NCBI GenBank assembly: GCA_945952065.1
Contig: CAMFGY010000004.1
Span: forward strand, 1-64,000
Origin: an uncultured Burkholderiales bacterium
GTDB taxonomy: Bacteria; Pseudomonadota; Gammaproteobacteria; Burkholderiales; Burkholderiaceae_C
Reading direction: 5' to 3'
Length of the DNA: 64,000 nucleotides
Numbering within the stretch: the stretch's first letter is position 1; each line of letters begins with the position of its first letter. A model generated the notes under the pieces. That model worked only from the letters and a program-made list of their open reading frames with translations, had not been told where the DNA came from and did not search any database. A program made the translations under genes and the position numbers. This document shows, one piece after another, positions 8,750-16,705 of this stretch.

Positions 8750-9715
8750 TCAAAAATCACACAGGCTGCTCAAGGGCGGTTCAGCGGCCGGCACCGTGTC
8801 CACATGCGCAATGCCCTGAGCCCGCAAACGCTTCACCTCGGCCTGAACTTGCGCGGGGCTGAGCACCTGATTGCGGGCATGAAAGACCCAGTCCACATCC
8901 TGTTCATAACGCCTGGTTTGCTCGGTTTTGGGCAGGAGCCCACCGGGCGAGAACCAGAGATTGAAGTTGATGGACATGGGCGAGACCGGATAGCTGCGCC
9001 CCCCATGGGTGGCGATGTGGCGGCCATCCAGATACAGCTTCACCTGACCTTGCGCCACCTGCATCATCAGTTCATGCCAGCCATTCAAGCTGCCCATCTC
9101 TTCATGGGATTGGTTGTGCGCTTGCCAGGGTTCGAGCTGCACGGTTTGCCAGGCAATGCCATACAAGCGCGTCTTCTCGCTGCCCCAGCCGCCATTGGGC
9201 AGGTACTCCCAATCCATCTCAGAGAAATTGGGGTCGAAGTCATGCTTGAGTGGCGTGACGGCGTAAAAGGTTTGAATCACCGGATCGCCGTCCACGCCTG
9301 ACACGGGGGCATCGGTGAAGCGAATGCGCGCGGCATACGTGCCCTCCAGATACTTGCGCGCATGACAAAGCTGCGCTTGGCGGGTGCCTTCGCCGCTGCC
9401 ATCGGTGCTGGCACTCAGTCGCAGCACCCGGTTGCCCTTCAAGCTGGGGTCATCGTGCAAGCTGAACTGCTCTGCGCTCCAAACCGCGCCCGGCACGCCG
9501 GGATGACCGGCCTTGCTGCGCGGCGTCCAACCTTGACTCGACAGCGCCGCGAAGTCCGCATAGCTGAAATCATCAAAAAAGAGCTGCACAGGCCTTGCGC
9601 CCGCCGCTTTGGGCGCCGCGGCAGAGGCCGCCAAAGCCCCGCCAGAAAAGCAAAAAAAGGCGGCCATTGCGGCCGCCTTGCTGAAGGTCTTGTTCAGTTT
9701 GAACATAGCATCCAA
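8750..9715 (-). CDS. Secreted glycoside hydrolase family 16-like protein
   Basis: A 321-residue exported protein with a signal peptide (MFKLNKTFSKAAAMAAFFCFSGGALA; ATG 9706 is a likely alternative start). The core is a jelly-roll of the GH16/concanavalin type: FFDDFSYADF, the catalytic-looking FSEMDWEYLPNG (ExDxE, the GH16 nucleophile and acid/base pattern), LYLDGRHIATHGG and MSINFNLWF. GH16 enzymes usually cut beta-1,3/1,4-glucans or galactans, yet this gene sits inside a GlcNAc operon, 16 bases after the MFS gene and before nagX. Its substrate may be a GlcNAc-containing glycan; that is inference. Family call good, specificity unknown. Confidence 0.82.
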   Translation of the reverse strand: MDAMFKLNKTFSKAAAMAAFFCFSGGALAASAAAPKAAGARPVQLFFDDFSYADFAALSSQGWTPRSKAGHPGVPGAVWSAEQFSLHDDPSLKGNRVLRLSASTDGSGEGTRQAQLCHARKYLEGTYAARIRFTDAPVSGVDGDPVIQTFYAVTPLKHDFDPNFSEMDWEYLPNGGWGSEKTRLYGIAWQTVQLEPWQAHNQSHEEMGSLNGWHELMMQVAQGQVKLYLDGRHIATHGGRSYPVSPMSINFNLWFSPGGLLPKTEQTRRYEQDVDWVFHARNQVLSPAQVQAEVKRLRAQGIAHVDTVPAAEPPLSSLCDF

Positions 9716-9731
9716 AGGCCCGATGAGGCCA

Positions 9732-11057
9732 TCAAGAAGTCGCTGTTGCTGCGGCCGAATTGGCCTCGCCCTCAGGGGCGGCCTTCGGTTTAGGGAATTT
9801 CACGAAGAACATCAAGACCAGCGCGGGCACGCCACAAGCGATGGTCCAGAGGAAGAAGTGCTGGTAGCCCATGGCCACCTGGATGTCGCCGCTGATGGTC
9901 TTGGAGAAGATGAAGCCAAGTTGCATCACCCCCGAACCCAAGGCGTAGTGCGCGGTCTGGAACTTGCCCGGCGCAACCGCCTGCATGATGTACAAAATCA
10001 TGCCCACGAAGCCAAAGCCATAACCGAACATCTCCACTGCCACCGCAGCGCTGATGTGGAACATGTCTTGCGGCATGCTCACGCTCAGGTAGTAGAAGGT
10101 CACATTCGGCACGCCCATCATCAAGATCAAGATCGGCATGGCGCGGCGCAGGCTCATCCAAGAGGTGAAATAGCCGCCCAGAATGCTGCCCACCAAGAAG
10201 GCCGCCGTGCCCACGGTGCCATAGACGCCACCGACTTGTTCCGTCGTCAGGCCCAAGCCGCCTTTTTCACGGGCTTCAATCAAGAACAAAGGGCCGATGG
10301 TCTGCACCTGACCTTCGGCAAAGCGGAACAAGACGATGAACAAAATCGCCAGCCAGATGCCGGGCTTTTGCAAGAAGTCGCCAATCACCTCGCGCAAGGT
10401 CTTGGCCACGCCGGCCACGCTGATGTCGGCGTGTTCGGTGTTGAGCGCGCCCGGCAATGCCCATGCGTTGTAACTGGCCAGCAGGGCCAGCAAGACCGCC
10501 AGCAAAACAAAGATCAAGGACCAGGCATTGAAGACGCCGAACTGCTTCTCCAAATGGCCGGCCAAGACCAGCAGCCCCCCCAGCGTCAAGAACTTGGAGG
10601 CATTGAAGAAAGCGCCCTGCCAACCGGCGTAAGCCGCTTGCTGCTTGGCGTCCAGCGAGGCCATGTACAGGCCATCGCAAGCGATGTCATGGGTGGCCGA
10701 GGCATAGGCCAGCACGAACAAAACCCCAATTGAAGCGGCGAACCACATCGGCAACTGCAGCGCCAAGGCCAAGAGGCCCAGGCCGGCCGCGCCGGTGAAT
10801 TGCATGGCCACAACGATCAGCTTTTTGCTGCGCGCCAGCTCCAGGAAGGGGCTCCACAAGGGCTTGATCGCCCAGGCCAAACCGAGCAGGCCGGTCCAGC
10901 GCGCGATCTGATCGTTCTCCACGCCCATGTTCTTGAACATCAGGCCGGCAATCAGCATGACGACAAAGAACTGCATGCCTTGCACAAAGTACAGGCTGGG
11001 CACCCAGTGGATCGGGTTACGCGCGGGCGCGCTCGGGGCGGGTTGCTGGCGGCTCAT
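9732..11057 (-). CDS. MFS permease, probable GlcNAc/chitobiose or muropeptide-type importer
   Basis: A 441-residue inner-membrane transporter with about 12 hydrophobic segments, starting MSRQQPAPSAPARNPIHWVPSLYFVQGMQFFVVMLIAGLMF. The start at 11057 is set by the GAGGAG ribosome site eight bases upstream; the 42 extra in-frame residues are not needed. The YFVQGMQF...MFKNMG N-terminus and the DIACDGLYMASL segment match the AmpG/PAT-like group of MFS proteins used as sugar importers in GlcNAc loci of TonB-receptor-rich bacteria. It lies between the GH3 and GH16 genes in the nag operon. In the inferred pathway it moves the sugar from periplasm to cytoplasm for the kinase. Substrate is inference from context. 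Confidence 0.87.
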   Translation of the reverse strand: MSRQQPAPSAPARNPIHWVPSLYFVQGMQFFVVMLIAGLMFKNMGVENDQIARWTGLLGLAWAIKPLWSPFLELARSKKLIVVAMQFTGAAGLGLLALALQLPMWFAASIGVLFVLAYASATHDIACDGLYMASLDAKQQAAYAGWQGAFFNASKFLTLGGLLVLAGHLEKQFGVFNAWSLIFVLLAVLLALLASYNAWALPGALNTEHADISVAGVAKTLREVIGDFLQKPGIWLAILFIVLFRFAEGQVQTIGPLFLIEAREKGGLGLTTEQVGGVYGTVGTAAFLVGSILGGYFTSWMSLRRAMPILILMMGVPNVTFYYLSVSMPQDMFHISAAVAVEMFGYGFGFVGMILYIMQAVAPGKFQTAHYALGSGVMQLGFIFSKTISGDIQVAMGYQHFFLWTIACGVPALVLMFFVKFPKPKAAPEGEANSAAATATS

Positions 11058-11094
11058 CACCGATCTCCTCTGGTTCTTTGAATCACTGCTGCGC

Positions 11095-12573
11095 TCAAGC
11101 GCCCAGTTGCACCGGGCTTTGCGCCGTGGCTTGTGTTTCCCCCTGCAACCAGGCCTGCAAACCTGCCAAAGCGCCATCGGCATAGCCCCAAGTCACCACG
11201 GTGGGACCGGGCACATCCAGCGCCTGGAAGGGGTTCCACAAGACCAGATGCAAGTCGGGCCGCCACTGCTTGGCGTTCTCGGCATAACGCATGCGATGGG
11301 TGGAGGCCACGATATTGAGGCGGCCATCGCTCGGCACCGAGGCCCAGTCCAGGGCCAAGATGTCATCGACAAACACCACTTCCGCATTCGGGAAGCCCGC
11401 AAACAAGGCAACGATTTGCTGACCCGAAGGCCCGGCTTCCGAGACACCATCGGTCGGCACCTCGGGCTGCACATAAACGCGCAGGGCCGCGTCCTTGGCG
11501 GGCGCTTGGGCGCCGCGCAAAGCGGTCAGGCCGCTGGCCCAGGCCTGACGCATCAACTGGTCATCAGCCTGACGCGGCGCGCCGCTGTACTCATCATGGC
11601 GCACTGGATAGGCAGCCGCCAGCTTGTCCAAGCGCTCACAGGCCACGCGGCCCTGCTCGGCTGTCAGCTCACCGCTGGCAAAGGCGTCTTTCAGGGCTTG
11701 GATGGACTTGCCCTGCTCTTCCAGGTCGCCCTGGGCCAAGATCATGTCGGCACCGGCTTGGATCGCCATCACCGCCGCACGGGCATAGCCGTAGCGCTCG
11801 AAGATGGCCTTCATCATCAAGGCGTCGGTGATCACCACACCGTCATAGCCCCATTCATTGCGCAAGATGTCGCGCAAGATTTTGGTGGACAAGGTGGCGG
11901 GATGCTCGGGGTCGATCTGCGGGTAGACGATGTGGGCCGTCATCACGGCAGGCGCTTCATCTCGCAAGGCCTTGAAGGGGCGCAGTTCCAGCGCGTCCAG
12001 CTCGGCGCGGCTCTTGTCCACCGTGGGCAAGGCCAGGTGCGAGTCCACATGAGTGTCGCCATGGCCGGGGAAGTGTTTGACGCAGCAGGCCACGCCTTCC
12101 TTGAGCGAGCCACGCATCCAGGCACCGGCCAAACGCGTCACATCATCGGCGTCTTCCGAGAAGCTGCGCTCAGCAATCACCGGATTGGCCGGGTTGTTGT
12201 TGATGTCCAGGACCGGCGCAAAGTTCCAGTTGATGCCGATGCTGGCCAGGCCGCGGGCCACCGCAGCGCCCACGTTTTCCGCCTGCTGTTCATCGTCGGC
12301 TGCGCCCAGGGCCATGGCCGATGGCGCTTGCGGTAAGAAGGTGGCACGCACCACCGAGCCGCCTTCTTGATCGAGGCCAATCAAGGCGTTCGGGCCCATC
12401 ACTTCGCGCAGATCGCGGGTCAGTTGGCGGACTTCGGCTTCGGTGCCGAGGTTTTTGCGGAACAGGCACACAGCGCGCACCTGGTTCTCACGCAGGAAGG
12501 CGGCCGTCGCGGCGTCCAGAGACTTGCCCTGGATATCGACCATGACGAGCTGGCCGGGATGAAAAGCAGTCAT
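11095..12573 (-). CDS. Beta-N-acetylhexosaminidase, glycoside hydrolase family 3
   Basis: A 492-residue soluble enzyme without a signal peptide. It has the NagZ hallmarks: IGLDQEGGSVVR, the bacterial hexosaminidase signature KHFPGHGDTHVDSH (residues 166-179, carrying the His/Asp catalytic dyad), and the nucleophile Asp in GVVITDALMMKAI (D250). Canonical short NagZ has about 340 residues; the extra 150 form a C-terminal domain as in two-domain GH3 hexosaminidases. It likely releases GlcNAc from chitooligosaccharides in the cytoplasm after MFS import, and may also act on muropeptides. It is 11 bases downstream of the deaminase gene and part of the same transcript. Confidence 0.93.
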   Translation of the reverse strand: MTAFHPGQLVMVDIQGKSLDAATAAFLRENQVRAVCLFRKNLGTEAEVRQLTRDLREVMGPNALIGLDQEGGSVVRATFLPQAPSAMALGAADDEQQAENVGAAVARGLASIGINWNFAPVLDINNNPANPVIAERSFSEDADDVTRLAGAWMRGSLKEGVACCVKHFPGHGDTHVDSHLALPTVDKSRAELDALELRPFKALRDEAPAVMTAHIVYPQIDPEHPATLSTKILRDILRNEWGYDGVVITDALMMKAIFERYGYARAAVMAIQAGADMILAQGDLEEQGKSIQALKDAFASGELTAEQGRVACERLDKLAAAYPVRHDEYSGAPRQADDQLMRQAWASGLTALRGAQAPAKDAALRVYVQPEVPTDGVSEAGPSGQQIVALFAGFPNAEVVFVDDILALDWASVPSDGRLNIVASTHRMRYAENAKQWRPDLHLVLWNPFQALDVPGPTVVTWGYADGALAGLQAWLQGETQATAQSPVQLGA

Positions 12574-12584
12574 GACAGTCGGGC

Positions 12585-13628
12585 TCAGTTGGTCTTGGTG
12601 ACTTTGGCCAGATGCGGCGGCTGATCGGGGTTGCGGCCACGGGCACGGGCCAGGGCTTCCACCATGGGGTAGAAACTCTGCACCACGGCGATCGGGTCGA
12701 GGTCCTCGTTGCCGGTGCAGCTCAAGGGCAGCTCGGCGCCCGGTGTGCCTTCCGGCGCGGCCAGCAGCACGCGGGCGCCACGGCCCCGCATCTCTTCGGC
12801 CAGCGCCAGCAAGCCCGCCTGCGCGGGGCCGCGCGGCGCGAACACCAGCATGGGGTAGCCTTCTTCCACCAAGGCCATGGGGCCGTGCTTGACTTCAGCG
12901 CCCGAGAAGGCCTCGGCTTGAATGCCGCAGGTTTCCTTGAACTTCAAGGCCGCTTCCATGGCGATGGGCAGGCCCGTGCCACGGCCGATGACGAAGAGCT
13001 TGTCGGCGTTCTTCAGCACGTCAACGGCCACATCCCAGCGCTGCGCTGCGGCTTGCTCCAGCGCTTGCGGCAGCTGCTGCAGCGCGGCTTGCAAGTCTTC
13101 ATCACCACTCCAAGCGGCCACCACGCGGGCGCCGGCCACCAGCTGAGCGATATAGCTCTTGGTGGCGGCCACGCTCAACTCGGGGCCGGAACGCAGCGGG
13201 AACACAAATTGGGCGGCATCGGCCAGCGGCGAGCTGTCGGCGTTCACAAACGCCACGGTGCGGGCACCGCCTTCGCGGAAGAACTTGGTGGGCGCCACCA
13301 GGTCCGGGCTTTGGCCGGACTGCGAGAAGGCCAGCGAAACCAGGCCATCGCAGACGATCTTGCTTTGGTACAGGGTCACCAGCGACATCGGCAGCGACGT
13401 CACCAGACGGCCCATGCGGGCCATCATCAGATAGGCCATGTAGTGGGCGGCGTGGTCGGAGCTGCCGCGCGCCACGGTCAGCAGGCTGGTGGGCGGGTTG
13501 TCGCGCAGGGCCTGGCCCAGCTCGGCATAGGCGTTTTGGTCATGGGCCAGTTGGCGGGCCACGGCGGCCGGCGCCAACAGCGCCTCTTCTTGCATCTTCG
13601 ATGCGTACTGCTTCTCAAGCGAGGTCAA
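12585..13628 (-). CDS. nagB-II: Glucosamine-6-phosphate deaminase, SIS-domain type (NagB-II)
   Basis: A protein of about 347 residues with two SIS domains, like the isomerase half of GlmS: TVARGSSDHAAHYMAYLM, SFSQSGQSPD-type phosphosugar loop (AFSQSGQSPDLV), GPELSVAATKSY, VIGRGTGLPIAMEAALKFKET and AEVKHGPMALV. It converts GlcN-6-P to fructose-6-P and ammonia, the last step of GlcNAc breakdown, and replaces the unrelated NagB-I. Start choice: a TTG at 13628 lies six bases after AAGGAG and overlaps the nagA end by 14 bases. An internal ATG at 13595 aligns better with family N-termini but has no good ribosome site. The overlap implies translational coupling with nagA. Confidence 0.92.
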   Translation of the reverse strand: MTSLEKQYASKMQEEALLAPAAVARQLAHDQNAYAELGQALRDNPPTSLLTVARGSSDHAAHYMAYLMMARMGRLVTSLPMSLVTLYQSKIVCDGLVSLAFSQSGQSPDLVAPTKFFREGGARTVAFVNADSSPLADAAQFVFPLRSGPELSVAATKSYIAQLVAGARVVAAWSGDEDLQAALQQLPQALEQAAAQRWDVAVDVLKNADKLFVIGRGTGLPIAMEAALKFKETCGIQAEAFSGAEVKHGPMALVEEGYPMLVFAPRGPAQAGLLALAEEMRGRGARVLLAAPEGTPGAELPLSCTGNEDLDPIAVVQSFYPMVEALARARGRNPDQPPHLAKVTKTN

Positions 13629-14745
13629 TTTCTTCTCCTTCAACGACCACGCGTTGCAACTGCAGGGCGCGATCCATTACCACCAAATCCGCCCAAGCTC
13701 CGACGACCAGTTGGCCGCGATCACTCAAACCCATGTATTCCGCCGCATAGCTGGACACCCGCCTCGACGCGTCTTCAATTTCCAAGCCCATGCCGACCAA
13801 ATTGCGCAATGCCTGGTCCATGGTCAGCGTGCTGCCGGCCAAGGTGCCGTCCGGCAGGCGTACACCGCCCATGCACTTGGTGACCGTGTGGCTGCCCAGC
13901 TTGTAATCGCCATCGGGCATGCCCGCAGCGGCCGTGGAGTCGGTGACGCAGAACATGCAAGGGATGGAACGCAGCGCCACGCGAATCGCGCCCGGGTGCA
14001 CATGCAAGAGATCGGGGATGACCTCGGCATAGCGAGCATGCGCCAACGCTGCGCCGACCATGCCGGGCTCGCGATGGTGCAGGCCGGTCATCGCATTGAA
14101 CAAATGGGTGAAGCCGCCCGCGCCTTGCTGCAGCGCGGCCACGCCGTCTTCATAGGTGCCGGCCGTGTGGCCGATCTGCACCTGGAAGCCTTCGGCGCGC
14201 AGCTGGGCAATCAGCTCCAGCGTGCCGGGCAACTCCGGCGCCAGGGTGATCAAACGGATGGGTGCAATCGCATGCAGTGCATGGATTTCTTCCAGGCTGG
14301 CCGGCTTGGCAAAGTCGGGCTGCGCGCCCAGCTTGGCCGGGCTGATGTAGGGGCCTTCCAGGTGCACACCCAAGACCCGCGCGCCGTTCTTGGCGCGCTC
14401 GCGGCAGACCGGCGCCAGCGCAGCAATGGCGTTGCGGATATCGTCCAGCGGCGCCGTCATGGTGGTGGCCAGCAGCGAGGTGGTGCCGTGGCGCACATGC
14501 AGCTTGGACATCTGCAGAGCGGCCTCGCCGCCCTCCATGGTGTCGTGGCCGCCGCCGCCGTGCACATGCACATCGATGAAACCAGGCAGCACGATGGGCA
14601 TCGCCACCGCGTCATGCCGAACCTGGCTTTCGCTGACCGGCTCACCCTCGATGCGGGTGATGCGGCCGTTTTCTTGTTCGATGAAACCGCGGATGAACCC
14701 CTGCGGCGTCAGAACATAGCCATCGATGTGCTGAAAAGAATCCAT
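13615..14745 (-). CDS. nagA: N-acetylglucosamine-6-phosphate deacetylase
   Basis: A 376-residue amidohydrolase that removes acetate from GlcNAc-6-P. Visible metal and active-site elements: HVH at residues 60-62 (DVHVHGGGGHDT), HLEGPYISP with the metal-binding Glu130, GHTAGTYED, THLFNAMTGLHHREPG, and the catalytic Asp in VTDSTAAAGMPDG. Length is normal for the family. It sits between the GntR regulator (18 bases) and the deaminase gene (overlap), the expected order of consecutive pathway steps. Confidence 0.96.
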   Translation of the reverse strand: MDSFQHIDGYVLTPQGFIRGFIEQENGRITRIEGEPVSESQVRHDAVAMPIVLPGFIDVHVHGGGGHDTMEGGEAALQMSKLHVRHGTTSLLATTMTAPLDDIRNAIAALAPVCRERAKNGARVLGVHLEGPYISPAKLGAQPDFAKPASLEEIHALHAIAPIRLITLAPELPGTLELIAQLRAEGFQVQIGHTAGTYEDGVAALQQGAGGFTHLFNAMTGLHHREPGMVGAALAHARYAEVIPDLLHVHPGAIRVALRSIPCMFCVTDSTAAAGMPDGDYKLGSHTVTKCMGGVRLPDGTLAGSTLTMDQALRNLVGMGLEIEDASRRVSSYAAEYMGLSDRGQLVVGAWADLVVMDRALQLQRVVVEGEEIDLA

Positions 14746-14763
14746 GCCCCGTCTAAGCCTCGC

Positions 14764-15495
14764 CTATGCCTCGCGTCGCATCTCGGCGACAAAATCGTAG
14801 TAATCGCTGCGGCAATAGGAATGGGTCAGCTCCACGGCATGACCGGACTCCAAATACCCCACCCGTGTGATGAACAAAACCGCCTGCCCCACCGGCACTT
14901 CCAGCAGGCCTGCCAGCTTGCTGTCCGCATTGATGGCGCGGATGTGCTGCAAAGCCCGCACCGGCGCCACGCCCAGCGTGGCCAGATGCTCGTACAGCGA
15001 GGCCTGCACGGCCTGGGGGTCGGGCAAAACCGCTTCCGGCATCACCGTCACTTCGTAATTCATCACCACCGAATCAGCCAGACGCAGGCGCTCCAAGCGC
15101 GCCACGCGCTCACCCGTGCCCAGGCCCAGGCTCAGCTGCTCGTCAGGCGCAGCAGGCGTGAAGCCGCGCGTCAGCCAGCGAGAGCTGGGCTTGAAGCCGC
15201 GCTGATGCAACTCTTCCGAAAAGCTGGTCAGGCGCGACAGCGGCTGCTCCAACTTGGGCGCGATGTAGTTGCCGGAACCGCGCTTGCGGATGATCAGCCC
15301 CTGCTCCACCAGGCGGTCAATCGCCTTGCGCGCGGTCACCCGCGAGAGTTCCAGGGTTTCAGACAAGACCCGCTCTGAAGGCAGCGCCTCGTCCGCGTGG
15401 TATTCGCCTTGACGGATGGCTTGCGCTAATTTGTGCGCCAGCTGCATGTATAGCGGCGAAGCGGCATCCGGATCGGCTTTGAATTGAAAGGCCAT
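14764..15495 (-). CDS. GntR/HutC-family transcriptional regulator of the GlcNAc operon (NagR-like)
   Basis: A 243-residue repressor-type protein. Residues about 12-80 form a GntR winged helix (YMQLAHKLAQAIRQGEYHADEALPSERVLSE, LSRVTARKAIDRLVEQGLIIRKRGSGNYI). Residues about 95-238 form a UTRA ligand domain (ERLRLADSVVMNYEVTVMP). This architecture is that of DasR/NagR/YvoA, which sense GlcN-6-P or GlcNAc-6-P. It is the second gene of the operon, 5 bases after the kinase gene, so it would control its own synthesis. A TGGT-type operator overlaps the only good promoter at 16438-16471. Confidence 0.92.
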   Translation of the reverse strand: MAFQFKADPDAASPLYMQLAHKLAQAIRQGEYHADEALPSERVLSETLELSRVTARKAIDRLVEQGLIIRKRGSGNYIAPKLEQPLSRLTSFSEELHQRGFKPSSRWLTRGFTPAAPDEQLSLGLGTGERVARLERLRLADSVVMNYEVTVMPEAVLPDPQAVQASLYEHLATLGVAPVRALQHIRAINADSKLAGLLEVPVGQAVLFITRVGYLESGHAVELTHSYCRSDYYDFVAEMRREA

Positions 15496-15500
15496 GATGG

Positions 15501-16439
15501 TCAGATTTCCCTACGTTGAAGTGCAATGCGGACGAGGTGCAAAGCGCCCTCGGCCGAGTCGCCTTGGGGCGACACGCAACGGGCACGAATAGTGCCTGAG
15601 AAATCAGCGGCCAAACGCTGGGCAATGCTGCCGCACAAGGCCAATGGCAATTCAGCGCTGGGGTCCAGCGCCAGCGCCAGACATTCCAGCTCGGCAACGG
15701 CCTCGGCCACAAAGCCAGCCGCCACGGGATCTTGCGGCGCCGCGTCAAAGACCAGGCGCGCCAAGCTGGCATAACCGTGTTGGCCCGCGGCAGCACACCA
15801 GGCCAGGATTTGCGTGCGGTCATGGCCCGCCACATCCCACACGGCGCGCGCCAGCGGGCTTACCTCGGCGCGGCCGTCCAGCGCTTTTTGCGCGTGACGC
15901 ATGGCGCGCAGGCCCAGCCAAGCGCCGCTGCCTTCATCACCACAAATCCAACCCCAGCCACTGGAATAGGCCCGAGAACCATCGCGACGCAAGCCTTCGC
16001 CCACCGAGCCAGTACCGGCCGCCACCACCAGACCCGGCTGGCCGCCATGGGCGCCCAGCAAGGTGGTGAAGCCGTCGTTGTCCAGCGCCAGCAAGGCATA
16101 GCCCGGCTGCAGCGCCAAGAAGGCCTCGACCTGCTCGACCACGCCCGCGCCCGACAGGCCCAGGCCAATCGCACAATCCGCTGGATTCAAAGCTGGCAAG
16201 CCCGCCTGCGCTGCGGCGGCTTGCGCGGCCTGCTGGATATGGCGCCAGGCCTGCTCTGCACCCTGACCCAAGGCCGACGGCCCAGCCTCACCATGCCCCA
16301 GCAAGGCCCCATGGGCATCGGCCAGACGCACTCGTGTGCCTGTGCCGCCGCCATCCACCCCCAAGAGGTATTGAACAGCGCCAGAGGCTTGACCGAGGAT
16401 GCGGGTGGAGGAGAAGTCGATTTGGGGCCACATATTCAT
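15501..16439 (-). CDS. nagK: N-acetylglucosamine kinase, BadF/BadG/BcrA ATPase family
   Basis: A 312-residue ASKHA-fold kinase: phosphate-1 loop YLLGVDGGGTGTRVRL (about residues 24-39), IGLGLSGAGV, LALDNDGFTTLLGAHGG, VAAGTGSVGEG, and WGWICGDEGSGAWLGL. The family phosphorylates GlcNAc or glucosamine with ATP in the cytosol. This is needed here because import is by an MFS carrier, not a PTS. First gene of the operon. Two ATGs compete: 16439 and 16433. The promoter -10 ends only three bases before the first, so the second, or a leaderless message, is more likely. No ribosome site is visible at either. Confidence 0.9.
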   Translation of the reverse strand: MNMWPQIDFSSTRILGQASGAVQYLLGVDGGGTGTRVRLADAHGALLGHGEAGPSALGQGAEQAWRHIQQAAQAAAAQAGLPALNPADCAIGLGLSGAGVVEQVEAFLALQPGYALLALDNDGFTTLLGAHGGQPGLVVAAGTGSVGEGLRRDGSRAYSSGWGWICGDEGSGAWLGLRAMRHAQKALDGRAEVSPLARAVWDVAGHDRTQILAWCAAAGQHGYASLARLVFDAAPQDPVAAGFVAEAVAELECLALALDPSAELPLALCGSIAQRLAADFSGTIRARCVSPQGDSAEGALHLVRIALQRREI

Positions 16440-16471
16440 ACCAGTCTAATACCAAAGATAAGGCCAGTCAA
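16438..16471 (-). promoter_or_regulatory. Promoter and probable GntR operator of the GlcNAc operon
   Basis: On the minus strand TTGACT (16466-16471), a 17-base spacer and TAGACT (16443-16448) form a good sigma-70 promoter. The -10 is embedded in TGGTATTAGACTGGTAT (16438-16454). This is close to the TGGTCTAGACCA operator of DasR/NagR regulators, though it reads as two direct TGGTAT copies more than as a clean palindrome. A regulator bound there would block RNA polymerase. Promoter and match are seen; the identity of the regulator is inferred from the adjacent gntR gene. Confidence 0.55.
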
Positions 16472-16481
16472 CGCAACTGGC
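16463..16481. promoter_or_regulatory. Inverted repeat over the -35 box of the GlcNAc operon
   Basis: GCCAGT (16463-16468) and ACTGGC (16476-16481) are perfect arms around a 7-base spacer and cover the -35 element. ACTGG is shared with the downstream site, so this could be a second operator half-site pair for the GntR regulator. Confidence 0.4.
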
Positions 16482-16567
16482 ATTGGTGTTTACCTTGGGT
16501 TCCCCAGGGTCGCGCCCCTAGTTTTCAGTGATGAAAGGGGCTCAAACTCAGGGTCTTACATACCAGT

Positions 16568-16684
16568 TCAGCACCAAGTTACCGCTATCCTTGCGGCTAT
16601 CCTTGGCGCTTTTTTGCTGCCGCTGCGCTTGCCCTTGAGTGCCCCCTTTCCCTCCGCCATTTCCTCCGCCATTTCCTCCGCCAT
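16568..16684 (-). CDS. Possible 38-residue small protein upstream of the GlcNAc operon
   Basis: A minus-strand ORF starts within a 12-base tandem repeat that recreates GGAGGAA-ATG-GCG, so each repeat copy carries both a strong ribosome site and a start codon. The product would begin MAEEMAEEMAEGKG and end in a lysine/arginine-rich tail (KGKRSGSKKAPRIAARIAVTWC). It could be a chance product of the repeat. No promoter was recognised and no homolog is known to me. Confidence 0.2.
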   Translation of the reverse strand: MAEEMAEEMAEGKGALKGKRSGSKKAPRIAARIAVTWC

Positions 16685-16698
16685 TTCCACCGCCCTTG
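16651..16698. repeat. 12-bp tandem repeat, three perfect copies and one degenerate copy
   Basis: CCTCCGCCATTT occurs at 16651-16662, 16663-16674 and 16675-16686, followed by the degenerate CCACCGCCCTTG. It lies in the divergent gap between the GlcNAc operon and the TPR gene, eight bases before the GTG start of the latter. Slippage could change copy number. Confidence 0.9.
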
Positions 16699-16705
16699 CC
16701 TCGCC

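Noticed and set aside
13654-15378. 574-residue plus-strand ORF across nagA and the GntR gene
   Set aside because: Spans two well-supported minus-strand genes and is His/Gln/Arg-rich.
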